A stretch of DNA of 64,000 nucleotides from contig NC_056757.1 in NCBI RefSeq assembly GCF_018687715.1, positions 7,706,501 to 7,770,500 of the forward strand, given 5' to 3'. Below, in pieces: positions 49,199 through 60,220 of the stretch (its first letter is position 1; every line of letters begins with the position of its first letter). Origin of the DNA: Carya illinoinensis. Lineage: Eukaryota > Streptophyta > Magnoliopsida > Fagales > Juglandaceae. Under the pieces are notes generated by a model. The model did no database searches, was not told where the DNA came from, and saw only the letters and a program-made list of their open reading frames with translations. Position numbers and translations under genes: made by a program.

Positions 49199-50361
49199 TT
49201 ATAATATTTTTCTAGGGCAGGACAATATAATCCTTGTGAGACTAGTAGTGGTCCAGTCAGGGAGAGGACTGTTTCACTGGAGTGACCAGTGAAGATTTTT
49301 GATTTCCAGAGTCTTGTCTGGGAGGGTCATTCACTGCCATCAGTCTTCAACGATCGTGGTTGGGGACCTATCCTAGATGCGCGGGAGGAAGCATAGGAGC
49401 CAGTCTCCTATATTGACATTGTTGCTGAGTTCTATAGAGAGCTCGGTATTGCCAGCCCAGATGACGAAGGGGCCTACAGGATCTCTGTCTGAGTAGTACC
49501 TGTTATTTTCACAGGATGGACTTGCTGAGCATCTCGGTATTCCTAGGCTGCCAGATACATATCCGAATGTGGTGCCTAGAGTCTGATCCTTCAGCTGAGG
49601 CGGAGATAGCTGAGGAGGAGGCATCAGTTTGTACTGATGAGGTCGATACTCTTGCTGATCATGAGGTGAGGAATTTGGTTGTTGGTCCAGATGCTCCACC
49701 GTATGACAGGATGAAGAGCATCAAACAGGCAGATTTATCTTCTTTTTTCAAGATTGACCCAGGGCAACACATGACAGAGGTTGGCATTGATCGGACAAAA
49801 TTTATGATACGGGTTGCTCGTGGCGTTCCTATCGACTTGGTGGGGTATATATTCGATAGGATTCGATCAAAGTCTCGGTGCATTTCGATGGATATACTGC
49901 CATTCAGAATCCTGATCACCCGATTTCTGCCGTTTGTTGGTGTTGTGTCTGATATTGCCGAGTGTAAACGGGAGCCAATGGGACTGATAAACAACACCAC
50001 CTTCTCATGCAGCATGGGAGTCTCGAGACTGCATCTTCGTGGACATGTTCCAGAACCGGTTGATCTTCAGAGACATGTAAAGCCTGGACTTATGGAGTAT
50101 CAGCTGCTGAGACATCCACACAAGCCGAGGCATTAGTAAACAATGTTTGAGGAGATGGCCAAGATCGTGCTTGCAGCAATCAACAAACAGACATCAACGA
50201 TGATCGATGCAGTGCGTATGGAGATCCATTCTGCTGTGTCTGTGCTTCATACACAGTTTGATGCCATGTCTGCAACTCAGGTCACTATCAGTACTCGACT
50301 GACACAAATAGAGGAACGTATAGCTACAGTCGAGGAAGTGTGCAAAGACTTGGGGTCTTAA
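49199..50361 (+). pseudogene. Divergent CACTA-borne coding unit (possible PF20167-like plant transposon protein)
   Basis: The plus-strand sequence reads, with frame changes, WEGHSLPSVFNDRGWGPILD, IVAEFYRELGIASPDDEGAY, LAEHLGIPRLPDTYPNV, then from about 49600 VARGVPIDLVGYIFDRIRSK, ILPFRILITRFLPFVGVVSD, and FSCSMGVSRLHLRGHVPEPV to a stop near 50136. A second open stretch, 50143-50361, encodes a 72-residue amphipathic coiled-coil-like protein. The order EFYxxL, then LGIP, then a hydrophobic ITRFL region recalls the family called putative plant transposon protein (PF20167, from memory). At least two frameshifts are present. It points away from TnpD and lies just inside the right end. Confidence 0.5.
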
Positions 50362-50569
50362 TTAGTACCTTCTATCTTTAATTTATTTATTTTTTGTTTT
50401 AAGCATGGACAATATTTTGTGTTTTGTAAATTCAGTATTTAACTATAAAATAGTATTATTTTATATTTTCTGAACTAATTATTAATTTATATTATTCCTA
50501 TTATTTAATTAACCAATTTCTTATAATTACTAGTTAATATAAATATAATTCTACAAAAAAAAAAAACCT

Positions 50570-50815
50570 GGTCACCGTTCGACCCCTTCAAATCAGGTTT
50601 GAACCGTGCTGATGTATCATTCGAACGATTAAATTTTAATGTTCGAACAATGCATAAATTTTCCTATAAAAAAATTTACTTAACGCGCCAAAATTACGTT
50701 CGAACGGTATAATTTATACGTTCGAATGGTGAATCTTTAGTATTCGAACAGTTAACTTATTTAGGACAAAATATTTCATCCCTAACTAGAACGTTCAAAC
50801 TCGTTCAAACGGTCT
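50570..50815. repeat. CGTTCGAACG palindrome cluster 4 (right subterminal)
   Basis: About nine exact or near copies, one exact (50697-50706), between the plus-strand unit and the right terminal repeat. It mirrors cluster 1. Confidence 0.8.
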
Positions 50816-50907
50816 GGACATTCCTTCATTTTTTGGGAATTAAATTCATATTTCGTTCCAAAATCTAACTTTTTGGGACAATTTTCATTTTTTCCCAAAC
50901 CAAAATC

Positions 50908-50935
50908 ATCCCAAAATCTCTTTTTTGTCGTAGTG
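50908..50935 (-). repeat. CACTA right terminal inverted repeat
   Basis: Read inward on the minus strand: CACTACGACAAAAAAGAG then TTTTGGGATGA, matching the layout of the left end (CACTAC, homopolymer stretch, GGGA-GA). Confidence 0.9.
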
Positions 50936-50938
50936 TCA

Positions 50939-53900
50939 AAAGCATCCAAGTATCTTCAAAACATAACAAGTCAGAAATGTGTTTCAAGTATTTAATAATT
51001 ATGCTAACCATACACCGACAGGACACATGACGTTTAATAATTACTCATTATCTACAGGTGACTTAGATAAATGGGATATATGCAAATACGATGAAAATAG
51101 TGATTAACATTCATTTTCTTAAGAAGGATATAAAAACTAAATCTGGCCAAATAGAAATATCTAGTCAGAACCTTGAGTTTTGGACAAAAGTACCACTACA
51201 AAGAATATGCCCTGTTCCAGCTCTTGAATCCTTCGGAATTCACCCTATAAAACGCAGCATCTGGCCTATACCAACAATTCTGGGTTCGTTGCACCTTGGA
51301 CGCCTTAGTTTCGTTGCAACTGCTGGAACTCAACTAATTTCCTCATTCGTTGGTTCAACAGATGTTTTCCATCGTTTTTTACTAATGGGAAAAATAGAGG
51401 AAAGCCGCTGCAACTGCCGTTAGGAGAACTGATTGTAATCGCTGCAGCTAATTGTTTGGGTCGATTTACAACATCGCAATCTTGCAAAGATGCCGCTGCA
51501 ATTTATCAGGTGCATCCTCGACTGAATCCTTCTTCGTTGTAACTTCTAACGTTATGTCGGTAGCCCATCCACCACAAATACTAGTTAATTCATTGATGCT
51601 GTCTTTTCTCAACGAGGTAGAAAACTAACGGGTTTCTTCTGTGCCGCCGGCACAACAATAGTTGAACCGGCTTTGGAAAATCACTGCCATGCCTTCCTTC
51701 TCAACAGAAAGAGTTCTAACGCATCAGGGAACCATGATTTTGTTATCCTGTCTTTTTCCCAGCTAGCGTCCATATTTTGCTGCTGCATGTAGCGATAGTC
51801 CCAACGAAGATACATTGGAAGTTGCAAAATGTCCTACTTAATTACCTTTAATTCATCCCAGCTGTTGCATCAATTTATTTTACAAGATATTAAAGGCTTT
51901 TGCAGCAGAAATTATTTTTGTTACATCGATTTATTTTACAAGATATATGTGAATATATCTGAAATTGGGCATTTCCTGCCATTGATCTAATAAACCAGTT
52001 CACCACTATTTTGTGTTTGATTGCTATATTTTGTGTACTACATTTCTCCCCACAGACTATACAATATTACTGGTAACATGCATTTACACGTTTTATAGTA
52101 CTGCTACTTCAATTAATAAGTAGATCATAATATTACAGTATATCATATTCATTGTCAATAGCTCATATTACAAGATAATATTAGTCATTAATTTGGTAAC
52201 ATTTTCAGTAGATCATATAAGTTTATCCAAATATTATCATAAATATACATAAAAAAAGATAGAGGAATATAAAATGTGTGTTCTTCATAGGATGGATAAA
52301 ACTCACAGCTTAACTTATTTATCATTGCCAATAGGTCAGTAACTGTTTCTGGAAAAATTACATGGAAAATGAAGATCACAACAATGTTATATATTTTATA
52401 TATCCATAAAATAAATTTTGGCAAAAGTTTTTTTCATTAATAAACAAGCAGATTCATAAATTCCTAGCTAATTTCATATATAGACTACCTAAACACCTCT
52501 GTTAATGCATTCACTATGTAATTGCTATGTGGGTCTCATCCTCATGCAATTTATAGACCAAAAACTAGAATTTCTAGAATGCAGTTGTCATATATGAAAT
52601 CTGTAACATTGCATAACGATTGAGCAATTGAAGGTGCATAAGAACCATCTCAGAATAAAACTGTTGCAACCCAAACATCATATAGCCATACAAAATCACA
52701 GCTTCATTGATCATCAAGCTCTGAAACCAGTGACATTGTACAAACAAAAATTCCCTCTGTTTCCAGAACTTTTTTCTTGCTTCCTTACAATTGCCCAGCC
52801 CCTACTAACTAGTCCAATCCCCACAATTGCCACATGTATTTAAACTTTCAGTATCCATATATATACACTGGTGCATTCATGTAATTCACACATAGAAAGA
52901 GAGGAGAGACTGATTTCTTACACATTATATATCCCCTAACTGATATATTGTAATTGCATTGTACTCAATGAACCTATTGGTCCATGCCCTCTGAACTGTC
53001 ATCACACATTGCAGCATAGCCCTACACATTTCTGGCTGGAGTGGGTGGAACTTCTTAATTAACATATATAGCCCTCCAACAAAAAAATGAAAGTGGCCGC
53101 CCATTAATATCAAAATGAAGTCACATTATGTCCAACCACCTGCATTCCAATAACCCTTTTACGTTCAATGGAGGTATACATTTCAATAAATATATAGTTA
53201 AGGTAAATTATTAATGAACCTACAAAAATCATCTATCGCTTTGTGGTTAACATGAATTATTTCATATTCAACAACTTGCCTAGTTGCAGTTGCTTCTGGT
53301 ACTCACTATCCTGTGTGCAAACTATTGCCCTTATACGTCTCCCATTACGAACCCCTTATACTTGAAATAAATTCAGAATGTCGAATGTGTGCTAGATATC
53401 ATATTTATATATGAAAGATCATACTTAGTGTAAGTTCCCTCTAGATCAAATCTTTGTATCATGATCAAATCTGACCAACACGTATCAACACAGTTTTTTG
53501 TCTAAATTGGCTTGTTACTTTGGTTGCTCGTGGTTTCACAATTTTGTTCTGGGGAAACCCTGAATATATTCCCAGTAATATGACTTCCTATCTAGATATA
53601 TCAAAAATAAACCCCAACTAGCATTGGTTGTGATTCCAATATCTCACTAAGGCCAGCTATGATATAAATGTTGGAAACATGGTATCTATGGTGTATTTTG
53701 TGTTCCTCTTAACTTAACACCTTTTTGAATACACAATACTCATCCAGCAATTACGAATACTTGAGCACTTGCTTCCAATCTTAGGTCTTTATGATCTTTA
53801 GTACCCTTAAAATAATCCAGTTTTAAGGGTATCATATACATGCCATCCATTCAGTTTCAAGCTATAGGACATCAAAATCTATATAACACAATAGTTTAGG

Positions 53901-55049
53901 ACCATTTTGATATCACTTTTGTTCAAGCATAATCCCATTACTACCTCCAACCTCTATCTCTAATCTGTGTAGCCCACCCCGTATATTCATAAGTAGTTAA
54001 TTCAAATTTGTCCTAAATTCAAGTGCTGCCCCATATCTGTAGCTGATCAACATGCATCAGTCTGAACACTCTTGACTTTATTTCATATATTCATGCTAAG
54101 GATTGATAAACGGGAAAGGCATGGTTATGACCAATTTTGTCATCTTATATCTCCTTGGCATTTTCAAATTTTTCTTAAACTACAATGCAAAGCAAAATTC
54201 AGCACCAGTTTTTTCAAAATAAATAAATATGGACTGCACAGGCCAGTTTTGCACAGCCATTTCAAAAGCATGAATCAACAAATCAACTAATGGCTTATAT
54301 CAGCTTCACTACAACACAGTCATCCCTTTGAAACATTAAATTTTGTAATTTTTCTAACCTTTTTGGGGAAATGTAACTGCTTACCAGACATCTCCACACA
54401 TTTTCATTACAGTTGAACATTTTGATTTGGGATATTGCTTATGGATGTTGTCCCCCACATTGCTGTCTAGTTGCGACAGCCTAAAGGCAACCAATTCCCA
54501 ACCACGGGTCTATGCAGTACCTGCATACCAACAATCCTGTCAATTATCTTCTTAATAATTGAGAGAGTGTGACCAAGTAAATTCACGAGTTGCTGTGAAA
54601 ATTGTCATACTTACATATTGTATTTTTTCTAATTCTGCTTCAAATATGTAACCCCATTGAACTGCTCCCCTAATATGCTAACTTACTAGTTTAAAACAAG
54701 CTAGTCTGTTCATTAACTATCTAATACATTGCCAGGTAGAGAAATTGCTTCTCCCCCAACCATCCCATACCTGCCCTTTTGGCTTCCAAAAAAAAGGACC
54801 AGTTCGTACCCTATACAGAAGGCATATATAGACAGCAGATTGCTACATATATATATACATATGTATATATTTATATGTTTTCCCCCAGCCACCCTCTCCT
54901 TCTTTCCCAAAAAGCATGCAATAAGCATGCACCATATTAACCCACAAAAAAGGCACCCAAAATAAGTCAAAAAATATCTAAAAGGTTTTTGCATGCAATT
55001 CGGGGGTCACTGTCTCCCCCGAACTCCGTCCCCCTCGCGTGACTAAAAT
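50939..55049. other. Intergenic region, mostly unassigned
   Basis: No gene is supported. At 51194 CACTACAAAGAATATGCC could be a CACTA left end, followed by 51300-51900 with several GCTGCAA/TTGCAAC words. A second CACTACAACA is at 54307. No matching TAGTG end was found for either. Confidence 0.4.
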
Positions 55050-57962
55050 GAAGCCATGAAACTCCTCAAAAGAGCATTAGTTTCAATTTGATGCTCCACA
55101 ACCACTCGCATTTCTTCCCTCACACGATCTAGTTAACTCTTGTAGTCCTCCGCATCTTTCTTATGTTTTTCCACTATCATTGCATACTCTTTAGCTTGTA
55201 ACACGTCCTTTTCTCTTGTAGACTCTGGTATCACCATCTCTCTGAGGCCTTGTGCATATCCTGACCTATGCCCAAGTAACTCCCTAAAGACAGCCTTAGC
55301 TGCCTCTTCAGTGCAATTCTCAGGGGCTAAGTCATCCATCTTTCCAGCCATCTCCTTCTGCACATGAAGTAAAATCAGTTATTTTTTATTTCAGTTATGA
55401 AACAATGGTTTCCAAATTTCATCATTTTTTTTAACTATGCCAAATTGTTTATCTGGGCTGAAAGATTTGAGATGACTTACATAAATATCTTCACTGGCAT
55501 CTATGACGAATCTATCATTCTTCTTGACCAACGGACTGCTTTGTAGAAGTCCACTAAGTTTGCTCCTTTAGATCGCTATTTGTTATTAAAATGACAATTT
55601 AGTTACATGGTTCAACAACCATAAATGAAAGTACTGACGATGTATAATCAACAACAAAATCTGCAGTGAATTCCCTAGCGTACAGCCACAGTTACAAAAT
55701 CTCTAGTAGCCTAGGTAGGATGTGCTATGGATTTTTTTTAATTAACCCAACTTTGTGCTTTGTCTAGATTCAGCAGAGATGCAAAATATATAGCAATTTA
55801 ATAATCTGGTGGCAAAGTCTAACAGTTTCATGTTTTTAACTATCACCCACAACCCTTTAAGTTAACAATTCTATGTGACCATAAGTGGTTGCATAGCTAA
55901 TATAGACAGAAATATCACAATCTGGAAAATAGGCTTGTCTTCAAGACACAACACCCATCTTACAACAACACCTTGTGGACTTCTACACATTCCAACTTTC
56001 CGTGTCTTAACCCCTAACCTAATTTGTATATGGCCTCATATTTTTGCATGCAACCGTAAGACAGAAATATGCTACTCTCCACTTATATGTCTGTCTCTGC
56101 TTGATAAAAAATTCTTAAACAATGACCACATAATCCAGTTATATTTTAAAACAGAATTTTAATGCAAAAATATGTTGGGTGAGAGTTAATGCGATGACTT
56201 ACAATTGCTACCTCCAATCACTGATCTTAACAGAACCGTCTGTGTGTTTATAAATAATCCAGTAGAAATTGTGATATAGAGCTTATTATTACCATAATCA
56301 GCTTGAAATGAATTGAAGCAAATTTGCCCATTGCCTATACCTTTTCCTCTAGGATCCTCACAAACGTTTTCTACCCTGCAGTGTGATTAATCTTCAGCTT
56401 CTTACGATTCTCCTTATTTATGTTTGAGATTTTCTGCCAAATTCAAATAAACAGGTTATTTTTCTGCCAGCTATATGCATTTTGGCAAGACTTGTTTATA
56501 TTGTATATACCATATGGTAGCCCAAAATACCGAAGCTTTAACATACCTTGAAGTGGTCACTTCCCCATCGGCCACATAGCTTAACCCATACCAAGAGCGA
56601 GACCAAGCTTGTCCCACCGGCCAATGCCTCCTCATGACTCGCATATGCCAAATACTTCTTGTGAAGCTCATGGTGGAAGGCGTTAAATCTCTTACGCAGT
56701 TGCTTCCAAACTACCAACCGATGGTTCTTAAGTTCCCAATCTAATTCAAAGTCACCCTACACATAAAAAAAACTATGGTCATCAAACCCAATGTTAAGTG
56801 GCCTTCCTTACAATAGCATTACAGCTGTGTATATTGTCTTACCCTGACCCTGTTAATCAACTCATCCTTAACGGACTTGGGTACATCCGTCCATCTTGCG
56901 AAGCTCATGTCCGCATGATGTTTTAAAATCCACGTTACTCGTGTTGTAAAGAATGAGGCATTCTCATAGCAAGGTGTTATTTCCCCATCATTTATTCTCA
57001 AGGGTACTTTCTCATGCCTCCTCAATTTATCGAACTCAGTACACTTAGCGGGCCCACGTCCACGTTTCTGTTGACCAACGTTTGTTACGGGAACCGTTGC
57101 TTCGTCCTCTATGTCATTAACACCAGAAAATTATACAGCAATTATTTACTGAGAACAAACTAAAATTAGTAAAACATATCAATAAAGATGTATTGCAGGT
57201 CAAAGGAATATTCAGGTACATGAATAACACAACTAATGGCTTACCAATATTATCTCTAGTAGAAATGGCCCCCAGAATCAGATTGGTTCTGGGAGTATTT
57301 ATTTGAACGATCGGTGGCTGTGTTGACTCATCATATCTCTCACCTTGACCCTCTCGCTGACCTCCATCGCCAAATATTGTCTCTATTAGTGTCTGCTGTC
57401 GGTATTGGATTGGCGTAGACATGATATCTTTCTATGGATGGTGGCTGTGTTGACTCATCATGCATTTCCCCATTAACCTCTCACATTAACCATCGCCAAA
57501 TTGGGTCTCTATTAGTGTCCGCTGTTGGTATTGGATTGGTGTTCACATTATTTCTGAATACAGATGGTGGCTGTGTTGCCTCATCATAGCTCTCGCCTTG
57601 ACCCTCTCGCTGATTCCATCGCCAAATATTGTCCCTATTGGTGTCCGCTGTTGGTATTGGATCGGCATTGACATCATTTCTTTCTACGGAGGGTGGTTGT
57701 GCTGACTCATCTAATCTCTCGTGTTGACCCTCTCGCTGACTCCAACTTGAAATATTGTCTCTATTTGTGTCCGTTGTTGGTATTGGATTAGCGTTGACAG
57801 TATTTCTTTCCATGGAGGGTGGCTGTGTTGACTCATCAGAGCTCTCGCCTTGAGTCTCTCGCTGACTCCATTGGCAAATAAGTGGAGGCCGTGGTCAGCC
57901 TCTTGAATAAGGTCCACATCATCTTTTGAAGTGTTGAACTCCTCTACCCCTTCCTCTCCCAC
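55050..57962 (-). pseudogene. Second TnpA-type (Ptta/En-Spm) gene, lightly decayed
   Basis: Minus-strand exons: a repeat-built first exon (57962 to about 57247, donor GTAAGC); 57115-56843, with QKRGRGPAKCTEFDKLRRHE, LRINDGEITPCYENASFF and MSFARWTDVPKSVKDELINR (donor GTAAG); 56756-56547, with LRKRFNAFHHELHKKYLAYA, EEALAGGTS and WVKLCGRWGSDHFK (donor GTATGT); about 56435-56345, with NRKKLKINHTAG then an in-frame TAG; short exons near 55570-55440; and 55363-55050, with AVFRELLGHRSGYAQGL and a coiled coil. The RGP, RWxDxP, WKxLRKRF, NHTAG and LGxRSGYxxGL words are those of plant TnpA-like proteins. It differs clearly from the copy at 42311. Confidence 0.7.
57290..57880 (-). repeat. 126-bp coding tandem repeat in TnpA-like exon 1
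   Basis: The word GGTATTGG recurs at 57401, 57527, 57653 and 57779, spaced exactly 126 bp, with a fifth partial unit at the 57880 end. Each unit encodes 42 residues with the pattern QREGQ-E-DE-QPPS, then NPIPTADTNRDNIWRW. The period is a multiple of three, but small indels shift the frame between units. Confidence 0.9.
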
Positions 57963-60136
57963 TTTGTTCCATCTAGTTATCCAACTTTATCTTCATATTA
58001 GGTGACAACCAAATTAGAAAATTATCTACAGCCTAAAGGGCTGTATTACATTACCTCACTTTAGGTGACTGAGTCAGTTCATGTATCAAAATAGAAAGCA
58101 ATAAATATAAATTAAAACTGTGCAAATTCTGTCAAACATTTTACAGAAAGTTTACTTTTCTGTAACATTACAGAGTACAAAAAAACTGCATGCAAGTCTA
58201 TATTTATATATATTAAGTGGGAAGAAAAGCAAAGCCCAAAACTTGAATTTTGCAATATCTGTCTAAATTGGCTACTCATGTCATTTAGACAGCTCTACAT
58301 AGGACATGATGTAAATTGTTCCATATAACAGTTCACCCCTTGAATATCATTCCACCTAGATGAGTAGCCAATGTCAAAAATCTTAATCAAAATCTATTTT
58401 ATTGGGAGCAAAACACTGCCAATAAAACACCATGCAACCAATTTATCAACCTATGCAAATAATGGTAGAGCAATATCAACTAAAGCTTTAGATATTTCAG
58501 AAAATTGGAAACAAGTCCTAACCATTGTTTCCTTGTCTTAATATAATTACTTAAGACAACTCTTCAGACAAACCAACAGCCTTTAATGTTATACCATGTA
58601 TTCCGTAATTTTCCAAATCAACCTATGCAGCAGAATAAGTGAGTATTATAAAAAAACCAATAGTCTTAACAACTTCCCTCTATATTAATTTACAACATGT
58701 TATTTTGCAGTTTGAAGTTAGGCATGCAATATTCTTAGTCCTACATCTGCACTTCCTCACTTACCATGCAGTTTAACAATCTCAACCTAACATACGGAAA
58801 GTAGTTTACCTCCTATTTTTTCTTGTACTGGACCAATGCTGCTGTTGGTAACACCCCACCTTATGAGGTTCGTAATCCAAGTGATAGAGAACTTTTGAAC
58901 TATCTTCAATGACTGAATGGCTGGTTACTGGGCATGCAGCATGACCTGCCCAATATAGTAACCGTATCAATTCACCGAAGGATAAGGTTCAAGATATTTA
59001 ATGTACCATAATTATCAGGATTTCAATTCACTAGTAAGCATACTTGACTATGAAACAGGTTGGTTAAGATATATGGAGTGCATTGCAGTCTCCAAAACCA
59101 AGCCTAACCAATTATTAAACAGGTTTGGTTAAGTCACACAATGCAGTAAATTTTTTTTTCCTTTTTTGGACTCTGTACTCAAGCATTTCACTCTCCATTT
59201 AATGGACAACTCTCTATTTCCTTATCCCACATAACTCATCAGAAAAAAATTTTCTGATGAGATATATTCTTCCCGAATACATCCCAGCTAATAGAAATCA
59301 CTACAACCCTCTCAATCTCCAACTTCGTACCCATTAGAAAATCTCAGCATGAATCTCAAAAAATAAGAAAAAGAAGAAAGCCAACAGGAAACCAGTAAGA
59401 AAATTCTGAACAACAATAAAAAATGTTGTCCAGAAAATAAAAGGATAGAGACAAGTCTATAGAAGAACAAACCAACCTTTGAGTCTTCAAGAATAGCGTT
59501 AATGAATAAAGTTAGCAAGAAATACCTTCTGAACTTACCTTGAACTGTTTAACTTCAAAGCAGAAATCTGCGTCCTCTTACCAAGTGGTTGTTGGCAGTG
59601 TTGTTGCAAAAATTCACAACCTTTCTACTTTAACAGGGAAGACAAGAGCAGGTATTGAATTCAAGTGCAAAAACATAGTGGCAAGTTCTTCAGCTTCGTC
59701 TATATGTACTGAGCAACAACTGTGTACTTCATCAGCTGATATGCAACAGTTTAAATGTGATAACTTCCAAATTTACCCCTGTTATTCCAACTTTCAGTAA
59801 ACATTCTCCTGCCCACTAAAATCCAGTGCCAAAACTTTCCCCCCACTCCACTGATAATGAACTGTACGTTTGCCATCTGGTTTTAATTAAGACTCACTAG
59901 TTATTTAAGTTACCAATTAACTTAAATAAGCTTTTAAGTAAATCTATCTTTTACTTAGAAACAGCTCTTGATCCTGCTCTATAGTGTATAAATTCAATCA
60001 TGTATAATTTGCAATAGCATTAATTAATTCTTAGTGTTGATCAGAATACCTATTTACATCATGTAATACTGCCCACAATTGACACCATGATACTCATGCA
60101 TATACATGATTCAATATTTTGTTGGTTGTGCAACAG
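57963..60136. other. Intergenic region, no gene seen
   Basis: Moderately AT-rich sequence without recognisable coding or RNA features. The open stretches at 59312-59518 (minus) and 59540-59800 (plus) show no known motifs. The sequence just left of 60137 may be the target of the LINE that starts there. Confidence 0.5.
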
Positions 60137-60220
60137 GTCCTCTCCTCTCAAGGTTGAGGTTTTTCTCTCTAGCAGAGTTTTGTCTCTTAAGCTAGTTTTT
60201 GGCTGGTTTGAAGAGGAGAG

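Larger units (their letters stand above)
41612..50935. mobile_element. CACTA (En/Spm) DNA transposon, complete, non-autonomous
   Basis: The left end is CACTACAATAGAAAC at 41612. The right end reads GTCGTAGTG, ending at 50935 (reverse complement CACTACGACAAAAAAG). A 3-bp duplication, TCA, lies at 41609-41611 and 50936-50938, the CACTA target size. Both subterminal zones carry GGGACGA/TCATCCC words and many copies of CGTTCGAACG. Inside, on the minus strand, are a truncated TnpD-type and a TnpA-type gene; on the plus strand is a divergent coding unit at 49199-50361; a 72-bp tandem array and a nested LINE fragment complete it. TnpD lacks its catalytic middle, so movement would need an enzyme in trans. 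Confidence 0.92.

Noticed and set aside
51300..51900. tRNA or structured RNA suggested by repeated GCTGCAA words
   Set aside because: No cloverleaf or T-loop pattern could be drawn.
54307..54330. CACTACAACACAG as a CACTA terminus
   Set aside because: No subterminal repeats or matching inverted end nearby.
59676..59986. TAGTG words as right ends for a CACTA beginning at 51194
   Set aside because: Sequences inward of TAGTG do not match CACTACAAAG, and the flanking 3-bp words differ.
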